Shown: positions 8,768 to 18,611, counted from the stretch's first letter. The stretch is 64,000 bases of DNA from Bacteroidia bacterium (GCA_030425285.1 JAUIAY010000001.1:124001-188000), one strand, 5' to 3'. Notes: generated from the sequence alone by a model not told the origin. Program-made: numbers and translations.

Positions 8768-10330
8768 TCACGAACTACATGACAACATAGAGCAACCTAC
8801 TTTATGTCTAGCCCATTCAGGGCGTTTTGCAAACCATTTCTCATTTGCTGGTTGCTCATCATAAGGTTTTTGAAGTAGTTTAAACAATTCGTCGATTAAA
8901 CCATAATTACCTTTATCAGCTTCTTCAATAGCTAATTGTGCCATATAATTTCGAAGCACATATTTAGGATTGACCAAATTCATTTTCACTTTTCTTTCAC
9001 CATCCGTAAGACTTTCTTTTTTAAGTCTGCTTTTATATGCATTAATCCAATTATTCCAAGTTTGTCTGACTGAATCAGATATTTCATTAGGCTTATAAAA
9101 TGCTTTTTCAACAACCTGCAAACTGTTATCGGAATCATCCTTTTGTACATTGGCAAGATTTCTAAAAAAGATGGTCATATCTGTTTCTGAAATCTGTAAA
9201 ACATCTTCCAAGTCTTGAATCAATTTTATATCATTTTCCAATTGTAACTCCAAACCAAGTTTTGATCGCATCATTTCCAAAGATTTTACTTCAAAATTGG
9301 TTTTATAAGCATTCAAAATAGCTTCTAAAGGTTCAGCTTCTTCAATTAAAGGATACAATGCGTTTGCCAATTGGTATAAATTCCATAATCCAATGTTTGG
9401 TTGATTGCCATAACGATAGCGATTATGTTGACTATCTGTTGTATTGGGTGTCCAACCAAAATCGAAACCTTCCAACCATCCATAAGGCCCATAATCAATT
9501 GTAAGCCCCAGTATTGACATATTATCAGTATTCATTACACCGTGTACAAATCCAACACGCTGCCAATGGACAATCATATCTAAAGTGCGCGAGGATACTT
9601 CCTCAAAAAAATTGATATAAGTATCCTTTGAAGGCTTACCTAAATGTTGAAAATGCTGTTTAATAGTGAAATCAAGGAGTGTCTTTAAAGTTTCTAAATC
9701 TTGTCTTGCTGCAAAAATTTCATAATTACCAAATCTCAAAAACGAAGGTGCTACACGACATACAATAGCTCCTTTTTCATAAGCCGGATTACCATTGTAC
9801 ATAACATCACGTAAAACCTGATCGCCTGTTAATGCCAAAGAAAGCGCTCTAGTTGTAGGCACTCCCAAATGATACATAGCTTCACTACACAAGTATTCCC
9901 TGATTGATGAACGCAACACGGCCAAACCATCTGCTGAACGCGAATATGGTGTTTCTCCTGCACCTTTTAGTTGCAATTCCCATGATTGATTATTATGCTG
10001 AATGTCTCCTAAATTAATAGCTCTTCCATCTCCCAACTGTCCTGCCCATTGTCCAAACTGATGTCCACCATAGCACATAGCATAAGGTTTTGAATCTTTA
10101 GGGGTTTTGTTTCCAGTAAACACTTTTAAGAAATCATCTGTTTCAGAATCGGCTTTACTTAAACCCAATTCCTGAAGTACTTCAGGTGAAACATGAAGCA
10201 AATGAGGACTTGAAGTTTGCTTCGGATTCACATAAGAAAAACAAGCATTTAAAACCTGTCTTCTTGCGTTTTCAGAATTAGAATCAGCGGGAAGATTATC
10301 AGTAAATGTGTGCTTAAGTTTCAGGTTCAT
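8768..10330 (-). CDS. selO: SelO family protein adenylyltransferase (YdiU)
   Basis: 520-residue pseudokinase-fold enzyme that transfers AMP from ATP to protein Ser/Thr/Tyr. Seen: GGHQFGQWAGQLGDGRA near residue 88, the ATP-binding ELQLKGAGETPYSR (Lys122), then NTDN with Asp269/Asn270 and IDYGPYG with Asp279; the 10-residue spacing matches the catalytic base and metal-binding Asp of Pseudomonas SelO. The C-terminus ends GCSMLSCSS: the Cys third from the end takes the place of the selenocysteine of animal SelO and can pair with another Cys. The start codon overlaps the msrA stop region by one base, so it is translated with msrA and msrB. Cytoplasmic. No UGA-encoded Sec is involved. Confidence 0.95.
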   Translation of the reverse strand: MNLKLKHTFTDNLPADSNSENARRQVLNACFSYVNPKQTSSPHLLHVSPEVLQELGLSKADSETDDFLKVFTGNKTPKDSKPYAMCYGGHQFGQWAGQLGDGRAINLGDIQHNNQSWELQLKGAGETPYSRSADGLAVLRSSIREYLCSEAMYHLGVPTTRALSLALTGDQVLRDVMYNGNPAYEKGAIVCRVAPSFLRFGNYEIFAARQDLETLKTLLDFTIKQHFQHLGKPSKDTYINFFEEVSSRTLDMIVHWQRVGFVHGVMNTDNMSILGLTIDYGPYGWLEGFDFGWTPNTTDSQHNRYRYGNQPNIGLWNLYQLANALYPLIEEAEPLEAILNAYKTNFEVKSLEMMRSKLGLELQLENDIKLIQDLEDVLQISETDMTIFFRNLANVQKDDSDNSLQVVEKAFYKPNEISDSVRQTWNNWINAYKSRLKKESLTDGERKVKMNLVNPKYVLRNYMAQLAIEEADKGNYGLIDELFKLLQKPYDEQPANEKWFAKRPEWARHKVGCSMLSCSS

Positions 10331-10875
10331 TATTTTAGTTTATTGGCATGCATCTGTTTCAACTTGGCCAATTTTGGATTTATTACAAAGGTACAATATC
10401 CATAGTCAGGATTATTCTTATAAAAATCCTGATGTTCTTGTTCGGCTTCATAAAAAGCTTCAAATAGACTTATTTCAGTTACAATGGGATTGTTATAATA
10501 TTCCTGAAGTGCTTCAATAACATTTTCAGCTACTTGCTTTTGCTCTTCACTATGATAAAAAATCGCCGAACGGTATTGTGTTCCAACATCAGCTCCTTGA
10601 CGATTTAAAGTTGTGGGATCATGAGTGGTCATAAAAATCATCAGAATATCTTTATAGGATATAACACTTGGATTGAAAGTCACTTGAATTACTTCGGCAT
10701 GACCAGTTAGTCCTGAACAAATTTCACGATAAGTAGGGTGACCAGGAACATTACCTCCCGAATATCCTGAAACGACTTTTTCAACACCTTTAACTTCTTG
10801 AAAAACGGCTTCTGTACACCAAAAACATCCACCTCCAAATGTCGCTACTTGAACCGTATTAGTTTCCATTGGCAA
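10330..10875 (-). CDS. msrA: peptide-methionine (S)-S-oxide reductase
   Basis: 181-residue MsrA that reduces the S-epimer of methionine sulfoxide in proteins using thioredoxin. The catalytic motif GGGCFWC places the nucleophilic Cys at residue 17, followed by the conserved EVKGVEKVVSGYSGG and the GHAEVIQVTF and YRSAIFYH segments of the active site. No signal peptide, so cytoplasmic. Reading frame overlaps the end of msrB by 17 nt and touches selO by 1 nt, so the three genes form one transcription unit. Confidence 0.96.
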   Translation of the reverse strand: MPMETNTVQVATFGGGCFWCTEAVFQEVKGVEKVVSGYSGGNVPGHPTYREICSGLTGHAEVIQVTFNPSVISYKDILMIFMTTHDPTTLNRQGADVGTQYRSAIFYHSEEQKQVAENVIEALQEYYNNPIVTEISLFEAFYEAEQEHQDFYKNNPDYGYCTFVINPKLAKLKQMHANKLK

Positions 10876-11320
10876 CCTCCTTGTCTAAAACCATAGATTC
10901 AGAATTGATGCAGTAACGCAATCCGCTAGGTTCAGGTCCATCGGGAAACACATGCCCTAAATGCGCATCACAAGTGTTACACATAACCTCAACACGAATC
11001 ATCCCAAAGGATGAATCTTTCTCATACTTAATGGCATTCACTTTAATGGGTTGCGTGAAGCTTGGCCAGCCTGTTCCTGAACTAAATTTTATTGTAGAAT
11101 CAAACAAAGGTGTATTGCAACATACACAATTGTATTTACCTGCTTCGTGTGAATGACAATAGGCACCAGTCCCAGCCATTTCGGTACCTTTTTTTCTAGT
11201 GATCCTATATTGTTCATCGGTTAAAATGGCTCGCCATTCAGCTTCGGTCTTTTCAACTCGCTCATCTGGAATGGGATTCCCATTTACCGAAAAATTAATA
11301 ACATCTTTCCATGTTAACAT
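10859..11320 (-). CDS. msrB: peptide-methionine (R)-S-oxide reductase
   Basis: 153-residue MsrB that reduces the R-epimer of methionine sulfoxide. Four zinc cysteines are present as the CVCC group near residues 65-68 and CNTC at 114-117; the catalytic Cys is Cys137 in GLRYCINS. SSGTGWPSF and HLGHVFPDGP are the usual substrate-pocket segments. No export signal. First gene of the msrB-msrA-selO operon; an AGGAG sequence lies about 7 nt upstream of the ATG, which is unusual in this phylum where Shine-Dalgarno sites are weak. Promoter must lie in the 175-bp divergent gap upstream. Confidence 0.96.
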   Translation of the reverse strand: MLTWKDVINFSVNGNPIPDERVEKTEAEWRAILTDEQYRITRKKGTEMAGTGAYCHSHEAGKYNCVCCNTPLFDSTIKFSSGTGWPSFTQPIKVNAIKYEKDSSFGMIRVEVMCNTCDAHLGHVFPDGPEPSGLRYCINSESMVLDKEVANGN

Positions 11321-11449
11321 AAAAATATCTCCTCTTTTTAATTCGATTAAAAATACTACTTATTCATGACTAATTATGTCGTAATTGGTCTAAATACCTA
11401 ACTTCATCAATGAATTCCTTGAACAAATCAGTAAATTACAATTATATTG

Positions 11450-11457
11450 TATCTTTG
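11450..11457 (+). promoter_or_regulatory. -7 box candidate for the T9SS repeat protein gene
   Basis: TATCTTTG matches the Bacteroidota -7 consensus TAnnTTTG exactly and lies 38 nt before the ATG at 11496. No TTG occurs at the usual 17-23 nt upstream (nearest is 28 nt away), so only half of the promoter is supported. The rest of the 11321-11495 gap is AT-rich without other features. Confidence 0.4.
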
Positions 11458-11495
11458 ATTTAAGCTGAATTAATTAATAGTCAGATAAACTCGCT

Positions 11496-14400
11496 ATGAA
11501 AAACAACAAGATCAGATTACATTGGTTTTGGGTTTTCGTGTTGCTATTGAGCGCGAAAAATGGCTACACACAGCTTTCTGATTTTAATTTAGAGGTTTCA
11601 GCAACACCTGAAACTTGTATTGGAAACGGTGCTTTAAACATGTCTGTATCCAACACAGAGCCTGGTGCTACAATTCTTTATCAACTATTTTTACTACCAG
11701 ATTTAGACAATCCCATTTCTGAAACTTCGGCAAATTCATTTATAAATTTACTATCTGGTGACTATCGCGTAGTTGCCATTCAAATTTTAAATGGTGAGGA
11801 AAGTTCAGAATTTGTAGATATAACTGTTGAGGATTTAACAACAGAATTAGATTTTGAAATATCTCATGAAAGTGTTGCGAATTGTGATTTAACTTCAACC
11901 ATAATCGTTAATGTACTAGATGGCAATGCCGTATCTTATGAAATTATTTCGGGACCAATCACTGTGCCACCTCAAGATTCCAACGAATTTAACAATGTCC
12001 CTCAAGGCACTTATATTATAAGGGTTTTTGATGACTGCGGTAATGCGGTTTCAAAATCGTACACAATGTTTTTATCGGCTAATGACATTCAGGTATACCC
12101 AACTCAAACCCCTGAAATGATGGATTCCTGTGATTCAGTGACAATAACCAATTTTATTGGTTCTCCCTCTGGCGCACCACTATCCTTCCCTCTAGTAGTT
12201 ACCTATACCATAACACCTCCAAACGGAGCTCCTGTAGAAACAATAGTTGTAAATGTACCCAGTGAATCGGTTGAGGGATTTGATATTAGTCAAAGTATTC
12301 CTTTATATGGGAATGACATTTTTGATATTACTATTTCAGTTACCGATGCTTGTAATAATACATTTGAAACCAGTAATACCATAGACCCAAATCCTTTTGT
12401 TGAAATTGTAGCAACACCTGCAAATTGTGGGCAAACTTTTTCGGTAACCGTTCGTAATATTAATCCGCCTTTTACACTTAACTTCGTAGAATCTCCAACT
12501 GACTTTAATCCTTTGGATTTTAATAGTGACTATCCTGGTCCATATACTAGTTCTTCTATAACATTTGGCTCGATTCTATCTGAAGTCCCAACAGGAAATT
12601 ATACAGTTAGTATTACTGATTCATGTGGTAGAACTGGTGAAGCCTCGTTAGAAATCATTGAACCTATCATCGAACCAATTGTCGATGCTGGCAACAATGG
12701 CTGCGAATCAAACTTTGGATATGCCAACATCACCATTGCAGACAGAATCATTGAGTATGCTGAAATAATAGCCGCACCTAGCAGCTATCCTAATAGTTTA
12801 CCTGACGAAGTAACTACTTCTACAAATGATGGTATTCTAAATCTTATCGATTTACCAGTTGGAACTTATACTATCTTTTTAATTGATGACTGTGGCGATG
12901 AACACACCTTTGATTTTATTGTGCCTGAATTTGTATTTATGAATTTAAGGCTTTTTTCATCCAAAAATTGTTTAACAGAAACAGGCTCATTACGAATTGA
13001 TAGTGACAATGGCGATATCACTTCAGTAGTCATTACATCTGCTCCTGCTGAATATGAAAATAGCTTACCTGATGATGTGAGTGAAAACATTACAAGTCAA
13101 GGATTCTATTTCCAAAACTATTTACCTATTGGAAATTATGTCATAAATCTAACCGATACTTGCGGCTTCAACTATACTGAAAATATTAATATTTTTAACT
13201 ACAACCCTACTCCTTTTGCTTATAGTGTAGATCGACATTGCGGCTCGTTTGATTTAACCGTTAGTGATTTTGATGAATCTGTAGCTGACATCACCTATTG
13301 GTTTCAAAAATTTAATCCAGGTTCCAATTCCTGGGGACATCCATTTACAGGTTCGCCCTATACAGAAGGTGACATTCCAAACTCCACCAATTCTGTTGAA
13401 ATGCAAAATATGGAAACCATGCTCAATATTTTTGAAACGGGAGAGTTTCGTGTTATAAAAGTTTTCCATGCGTATCATAGTAATGCTAGTGAATATTGTT
13501 TGGATATTATGACTCCTTTTGAAGTTACATCTCAACTTGTAATTTCTGGTATTTACAATTTAAATTGTGATGGTGGTACTGGGCCTTCAGATATTATTTT
13601 GGATGTAATTGGCGTTGAACCCTATAACTTCAGTATTACCTCTCCTTTCTTTTTGGACAATGGTGACAATAATGTTTTTACTGGACTACCCTTTGGAACT
13701 TATGAAGTTAGAGTTGAAGATTCTTGTGGTAGTATAGAAACGGCTACCGTTAATTTAGAGAACTTACTACCTTTGGTTCGCGTGAATACGCCTGACAGCA
13801 TGTTATCTTGCCGAGATGATGGTATAGAAACAGATGCTTTTAATCTTACTAATCAAAACAGTCAAATTTTAGGCAATCAAGACCCAAATGACTATACTGT
13901 TACCTACCATTTAAGCCAACAGGATGCTAATACTGGCGATAATCCATTACCTGAATCTTACACAAATATCTCTAACCCGCAAACAATTTATGTAAGAGTC
14001 GTTCATAATAGTCTAAATGTGTGCTTTGGCTCAACATCATTTCAGATATTTATTGGAACATCTCCTGAATTGCCTGATGACGAAACCGTTTTTATATGTA
14101 CAAATGACATGCTTGTACTATCTACCGCTCCTGGCTATACGCAATATGAATGGTCAACGGGTGAAACCACACCCACAATCGTGGTTAGCGAAACAGGCAC
14201 TTACACCGTAACTGTTAGTAATGAATATGATAATTTAACTTGTACATCAACACAAACGTTTACGGTAATTTCTTCAGACGTAGCCGTAATAGATGATGTA
14301 GAAATAGAAGATTGGACTTACTATGATAATAGTATTACCGTTTCTGCTAGCGGTATTGGTAATTACGTTTATTCTATTGATGGTGTAACCTATCAAAACA

Positions 14401-14750
14401 ACAATACATTTTTAAATTTAGAGCCAGGGGAATACACGGTTTATGTAATGGATTTAAATGGTTGTGGAATTGTTACCGAGACTATTTTCATTTTAAACTA
14501 TCCCAAATTTTTCACTCCAAACAATGATGGCGAAAATGATGTTTGGCATATACAATATGCTGATTTCGAGCCAGGCATCCTTATAAATATTTTTGACAGA
14601 TACGGTAAGTTCATTATAAATTTAGATTACAATGATCCAGGGTGGGATGGTACACTCAATGGATTTCCTATGCCAACAAACGACTATTGGTTTACCGTTA
14701 CAAGGGCAAGTGGCATAATACACAAAGGACATTTCACGTTAAAACGTTGA
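11496..14750 (+). CDS. T9SS type B-sorted protein with repeated Cys-containing beta domains
   Basis: 1084 residues. A signal peptide ends near residue 25 (VFVLLLSAKNGYTQ). The body consists of about eight beta-rich modules of roughly 90-120 residues, most ending in a D-x-CG type motif preceded by P-x-G-x-Y: FDDCGN, TDACNN, TDSCGR, IDDCGD, TDTCGF, EDSCGS. The last 85 residues, beginning FFTPNNDGENDVWHI and containing IFDRYGKFI and GWDGT, are the gliding-motility-associated/type B C-terminal sorting domain recognised by the type 9 secretion system. So it is exported to the cell surface or medium, likely as an adhesin-like or matrix protein. No enzymatic motif. Monocistronic; 104 nt separate it from the next gene. 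Confidence 0.85.
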   Translation: MKNNKIRLHWFWVFVLLLSAKNGYTQLSDFNLEVSATPETCIGNGALNMSVSNTEPGATILYQLFLLPDLDNPISETSANSFINLLSGDYRVVAIQILNGEESSEFVDITVEDLTTELDFEISHESVANCDLTSTIIVNVLDGNAVSYEIISGPITVPPQDSNEFNNVPQGTYIIRVFDDCGNAVSKSYTMFLSANDIQVYPTQTPEMMDSCDSVTITNFIGSPSGAPLSFPLVVTYTITPPNGAPVETIVVNVPSESVEGFDISQSIPLYGNDIFDITISVTDACNNTFETSNTIDPNPFVEIVATPANCGQTFSVTVRNINPPFTLNFVESPTDFNPLDFNSDYPGPYTSSSITFGSILSEVPTGNYTVSITDSCGRTGEASLEIIEPIIEPIVDAGNNGCESNFGYANITIADRIIEYAEIIAAPSSYPNSLPDEVTTSTNDGILNLIDLPVGTYTIFLIDDCGDEHTFDFIVPEFVFMNLRLFSSKNCLTETGSLRIDSDNGDITSVVITSAPAEYENSLPDDVSENITSQGFYFQNYLPIGNYVINLTDTCGFNYTENINIFNYNPTPFAYSVDRHCGSFDLTVSDFDESVADITYWFQKFNPGSNSWGHPFTGSPYTEGDIPNSTNSVEMQNMETMLNIFETGEFRVIKVFHAYHSNASEYCLDIMTPFEVTSQLVISGIYNLNCDGGTGPSDIILDVIGVEPYNFSITSPFFLDNGDNNVFTGLPFGTYEVRVEDSCGSIETATVNLENLLPLVRVNTPDSMLSCRDDGIETDAFNLTNQNSQILGNQDPNDYTVTYHLSQQDANTGDNPLPESYTNISNPQTIYVRVVHNSLNVCFGSTSFQIFIGTSPELPDDETVFICTNDMLVLSTAPGYTQYEWSTGETTPTIVVSETGTYTVTVSNEYDNLTCTSTQTFTVISSDVAVIDDVEIEDWTYYDNSITVSASGIGNYVYSIDGVTYQNNNTFLNLEPGEYTVYVMDLNGCGIVTETIFILNYPKFFTPNNDGENDVWHIQYADFEPGILINIFDRYGKFIINLDYNDPGWDGTLNGFPMPTNDYWFTVTRASGIIHKGHFTLKR

Positions 14751-14854
14751 TAATCCTGAAAGTTTTAACCCTTTGTTCGACTTACTCGAAAATAGAATTT
14801 ATTTTTAATCAAATTCCTAATATTTTGTAATTTGGAACTTTAAAAAACACCTTT

Positions 14855-16048
14855 ATGACCCACAATATAATAGAGAAAACAGAAGCTTTCGTTTTTGATT
14901 TGTTTAAAAATCAATTAGATCCAACTTTTCTCTATCATAATCTAACACATACAAAGCGTGTATTGAAAAGTCTAAACGAACTTATAGAACATTCAAATTT
15001 GAATGATACTGAAATTGAAGTACTGCGTTTGACAGCGTTGCTACATGACACTGGGTATACAAAAGGGCATAACAATCATGAAGAAGAAAGCGTAAAAATT
15101 GCTACAGATTTTTTAAAGAATGAAGGTGTTTCAGAAAACATAATTTCTCAAGTTTCCGAATGCATCTTGGCCACTAAATTTGAAGACGAGCCAAAAAACA
15201 ACTTAAGTAAGATTATTCGAGATGCAGATGCATCGCATTTTGGCAAAGACTATTTTGACGAAGCCAGTGAGTTTTTAAGAAAAGAACTGGAGTTGATGGG
15301 AATTAAATCGTACTCCCAAAGAGAGTGGCTATCTGAAAATATTGAAGTTTTAACAAAAAAGCATCAATTCTATACGGATTATGCCCTAAAAAACTGGCAA
15401 CCGGTTAAAGAGCGAAATTTGGCTTCGCTGATGAAGCGGAACAAAAAATTAAAAACGAAAGCCAACAGGGAAAAGTTAAAAGCCAAATACAAAGCTGCCT
15501 ATAAAAAAGAAGATCCAGACAGAGGTATACAAACCTTCTATCGGGTGGCATTAAGAAATCATATTAAGTTAAGCGACATTGCCGATACTAAGGCCAATAT
15601 TTTATTATCAGTAAACGCTATTATTATTTCTTTGGTTCTTTCTAATTTAATCAGCAAACTCGATAACCCATCCAATGCTTACTTGATAACACCTACCGTT
15701 ATTTTTGTTTGCTTTAGCGTGGCATCTATGGTGCTGTCCATTTTAGCCACCAGACCCAATATTACCAGTGGTGAGTTTACTAAAGAAGATGTTGCACAAA
15801 AAAAGGTAAATCTGACATTTTTTGGAAACTTCCATAAAATGAAATTGGATGAATTTGAATGGGCTATAGGTGAACTGCTAAAGGATAAAAATTACGTTTA
15901 TAATTCATTGACCAAGGATCTTTACTTTTTGGGTAAAGTTTTAGATAGGAAATACAGAATATTAAGAACTACCTATACCGTATTTATGATCGGAATAATC
16001 ATTTCTGTAATCGCCTATGGTATTTCATTTCACTTGGCAGAAATCTAG
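14855..16048 (+). CDS. HD-domain protein with Pycsar-effector-type membrane domain
   Basis: 397 residues. Residues about 15-135 are an HD phosphohydrolase domain: YHNLTH (His28, His32), ALLHDTG (His64-Asp65), a further His75 and IRDAD near 123 provide metal ligands. Residues about 225-395 match the Pycsar effector transmembrane domain family (DUF5706): IKLSDIADTKANILLSVNAI starts the first helix (about 246-265), a second spans 276-297 and a third 371-392. A basic linker rich in Lys (190-220) joins them. The gene overlaps the stop of the convergent GAF protein by 4 nt. No pyrimidine cyclase gene is visible nearby, so a full Pycsar system is not shown; a housekeeping second-messenger or nucleotide-clearing membrane role is equally possible. 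Confidence 0.8.
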   Translation: MTHNIIEKTEAFVFDLFKNQLDPTFLYHNLTHTKRVLKSLNELIEHSNLNDTEIEVLRLTALLHDTGYTKGHNNHEEESVKIATDFLKNEGVSENIISQVSECILATKFEDEPKNNLSKIIRDADASHFGKDYFDEASEFLRKELELMGIKSYSQREWLSENIEVLTKKHQFYTDYALKNWQPVKERNLASLMKRNKKLKTKANREKLKAKYKAAYKKEDPDRGIQTFYRVALRNHIKLSDIADTKANILLSVNAIIISLVLSNLISKLDNPSNAYLITPTVIFVCFSVASMVLSILATRPNITSGEFTKEDVAQKKVNLTFFGNFHKMKLDEFEWAIGELLKDKNYVYNSLTKDLYFLGKVLDRKYRILRTTYTVFMIGIIISVIAYGISFHLAEI

Positions 16049-18420
16049 GATTGAATTTCTTTCATCAAATCTTCGTAAGTATAGAAGCTCTTATCTTTTT
16101 TGTTTTTATGGTACAAAACGCTAACCCTTATGGCTTTTAAACCAGTTACAGCTTGCAAATCTTGCAATTCAACTATTTCAACATCTGTGTCCAACATATG
16201 TTTGGACTGCAAAAACTGAATATATCTTAAGTATTCTATTTCATCCTGTTTTTGCGAATAGACAATAGTTAGTTTTCCTTTTTGCGTTACCCGTTCTTTA
16301 GTGCCTTTTATGTAGGCCTTATCTACACGTTTCTTCACAATCTCATACCTAGCATTGTATGTACCATCAACATCAAATTGTTTTTCGTCCATTCTAAAAC
16401 TAATCGACAACGGTTGATTAAATACCAAAATCATGGAAGCTACATCCAATGAAATTGGAAACTTGGAACGCATTTGATAATAGGCATTCTCCATTTCGCA
16501 CATAACCTGCAACTGCCATAATCTTAAATTATACAGGTATATCAGATTAAAACTATTCTCTTTGGTAATAGATTCACCGATGTACATGTTATGCTCTACA
16601 CCATCTGTTTTATAACGTTCAAAATAATGCGGATACATGCTTTGAGCATCCTTCTGTTTGTAATCCAATAAAGCAGCCATTTTTTTGTTTATGGTTGCAA
16701 TGGTAAGGTCGTAGTCCTTTCGGTGTTTATAAATCTCGTTGATAGTTGGATCTATAAATTCGTAATACTTATCGACTACAGGTTTTAACGGATCAAAAGT
16801 CTGAAGATGTTCTAATAGCGGCTCGATATCTTGTTTGAAAAAAGCTGATATTTTTTGTTCACTATCCACTTGAAAATTAGAATCCAAATCTTTTTCATAC
16901 GTTTCAATTTGATAAACAAACTGCTCATATATAGGAAGGTTATCCAATTCCAAAGCTTGATTCATAATGTTTTTAACGAGATTCAATTGAAGTTTTAAAT
17001 CTTGTTTGGTAGCGTGGTTTCTAGCATCAGAAGAACCTTGAATATCAATTTGACCGTATAAAGGATAAATATTATCAAAAGCTATTTTTCTGAAAATAGC
17101 CTCCTGACCATTCATCTCGTTTTTAATGTAGTTTTTAGCCTCGGCTTCAAATCGCCAGAGAACACTATCATGAATAGATGTACATTCCTTTTGAATAATA
17201 GCCTTTATCAAATTGTCCTCTTCATCTTTTGAGCGTTCAACAGTTGCCACAATATACGGCATAACATCAATCAATTTGTTAGCATTGATACTGTTTAAAA
17301 CTTTGGGTTTATCAGACACCAATTCTAAAATCCCCAATAGTCCATTTTTATTAGCTATAGGCGCAAAAATGGCACTCTTAATGTTTTGCTCATGAAGTGT
17401 TTTTATATGGGGTACCTTACCTTTAGATTTTTTATACAATTCATCAACATCTGAAATTGAAAAATACTGTTTATCTTTAAGTAACTTGTCATAGGACCAT
17501 TTACACAAAGCATCATCACAACAAACACTTTCTCTTTTATTCAAAAGATAACTGGTCATTCCAGCACCATAAACCCTCTCAAACTTATCTTCACGAGCAT
17601 TATAAACCGAAAATCCTACTTTGAGGTCTTTAATGCCCAAAAGTGATCTAAAAATTTCATGAAAATTGGTCATGAAATTTTCGTCTTTGCGCTTATCCTG
17701 ACCAATTAATGTGGACTTGATATTTGAAATAGACTGATCGTCCGTTACATCGAAAATATTTGAAATCACAAAACCCTTGAAAGTGTAGCTTCCTGGTGGA
17801 AATTTTTCTTTCCACAAATCAATATTCTCAAAATTGTCCAACAGTTCGTAATAGTCATCATCCGTTATAATTGGTGCATTTTCCCCTCTAATACTTTCAA
17901 TGAAATCTGCATTATACAATATTTTATAAAACCTTAAAACACCATTCTCATCTGGAATTTCATAATAAAGTGGACGTTTAAAATTTAGCGAATAGCCATA
18001 GTTGAAATTCAAAATAGCTGCACAAGCAAAAATATAGAGGTCATCCTCTGGCATATTTTTCATTTTCAAGTTAAAATCTTGTCCAGCTGTTTTAATAATA
18101 TTTTTAAATCGTTCAGAAGAATTAAAAACCACATCATGAAACGGAATAGACGCTGTTTTAATTTCATTGAGAGATAGTAACGGACTGAAAGCATCCTTTA
18201 AGATAAATTCAATTTCAGATTCATATTTTTTTAGTAGAGAGATATCAGAAAAGCCATTACGAAGTATTGGATTTTTTTCCACCAAATTCAAAACATGCTT
18301 GGCTTGGGAAGCGAATAAACTATTCTCGTTTTTAGAGAGGTCATCATACTGTTTTAAATACCTATCAAAACTGATAAGGAACTTAAAAGGGGCTTCGATG
18401 TTATCGTTAATATCACTCAT
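16045..18420 (-). CDS. GAF-domain protein of unknown function
   Basis: 791 residues, no signal peptide or membrane helix. A central segment (about 240-395) reads as a GAF domain: YNAREDKFERVYGAG, a Cys-rich ESVCCDDALCKW stretch, then SAIFAPIANKNGLLGILELVS, the typical last strands. N- and C-terminal parts (about 1-235 and 400-791) are mostly helical and I do not recognise them; the C-terminal part has a strand-rich region with FDVDGTYNARYEIVKKRVDKA. Convergent with, and overlapping by 4 nt, the HD-Pycsar-type gene. The cluster CCDDALC could bind a metal or be redox active, but this is speculation. Its promoter side carries a TAnnTTTG box (18440-18447, minus strand). Confidence 0.7.
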   Translation of the reverse strand: MSDINDNIEAPFKFLISFDRYLKQYDDLSKNENSLFASQAKHVLNLVEKNPILRNGFSDISLLKKYESEIEFILKDAFSPLLSLNEIKTASIPFHDVVFNSSERFKNIIKTAGQDFNLKMKNMPEDDLYIFACAAILNFNYGYSLNFKRPLYYEIPDENGVLRFYKILYNADFIESIRGENAPIITDDDYYELLDNFENIDLWKEKFPPGSYTFKGFVISNIFDVTDDQSISNIKSTLIGQDKRKDENFMTNFHEIFRSLLGIKDLKVGFSVYNAREDKFERVYGAGMTSYLLNKRESVCCDDALCKWSYDKLLKDKQYFSISDVDELYKKSKGKVPHIKTLHEQNIKSAIFAPIANKNGLLGILELVSDKPKVLNSINANKLIDVMPYIVATVERSKDEEDNLIKAIIQKECTSIHDSVLWRFEAEAKNYIKNEMNGQEAIFRKIAFDNIYPLYGQIDIQGSSDARNHATKQDLKLQLNLVKNIMNQALELDNLPIYEQFVYQIETYEKDLDSNFQVDSEQKISAFFKQDIEPLLEHLQTFDPLKPVVDKYYEFIDPTINEIYKHRKDYDLTIATINKKMAALLDYKQKDAQSMYPHYFERYKTDGVEHNMYIGESITKENSFNLIYLYNLRLWQLQVMCEMENAYYQMRSKFPISLDVASMILVFNQPLSISFRMDEKQFDVDGTYNARYEIVKKRVDKAYIKGTKERVTQKGKLTIVYSQKQDEIEYLRYIQFLQSKHMLDTDVEIVELQDLQAVTGLKAIRVSVLYHKNKKDKSFYTYEDLMKEIQS

Positions 18421-18611
18421 GATGTTGCTATTATGAATACAAATTTACAAATTAATGTGTTTGTCGTAATTCTAATCTATTTCTGACACTTCCTTAAAAT
18501 AGTATTTTCATTGATAGTTGATTAAATTGTTCATAATATTTTAACCTTTTTATTAAATATTTATCATTCAATGCTATTTTTAATTTCATATTAACTAATA
18601 AAACAACTGAT

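Noticed and set aside
14855-18420. A complete Pycsar anti-phage system
   Set aside because: The effector-type domain is present but no pyrimidine cyclase gene was recognised in the window, so only the domain is reported.
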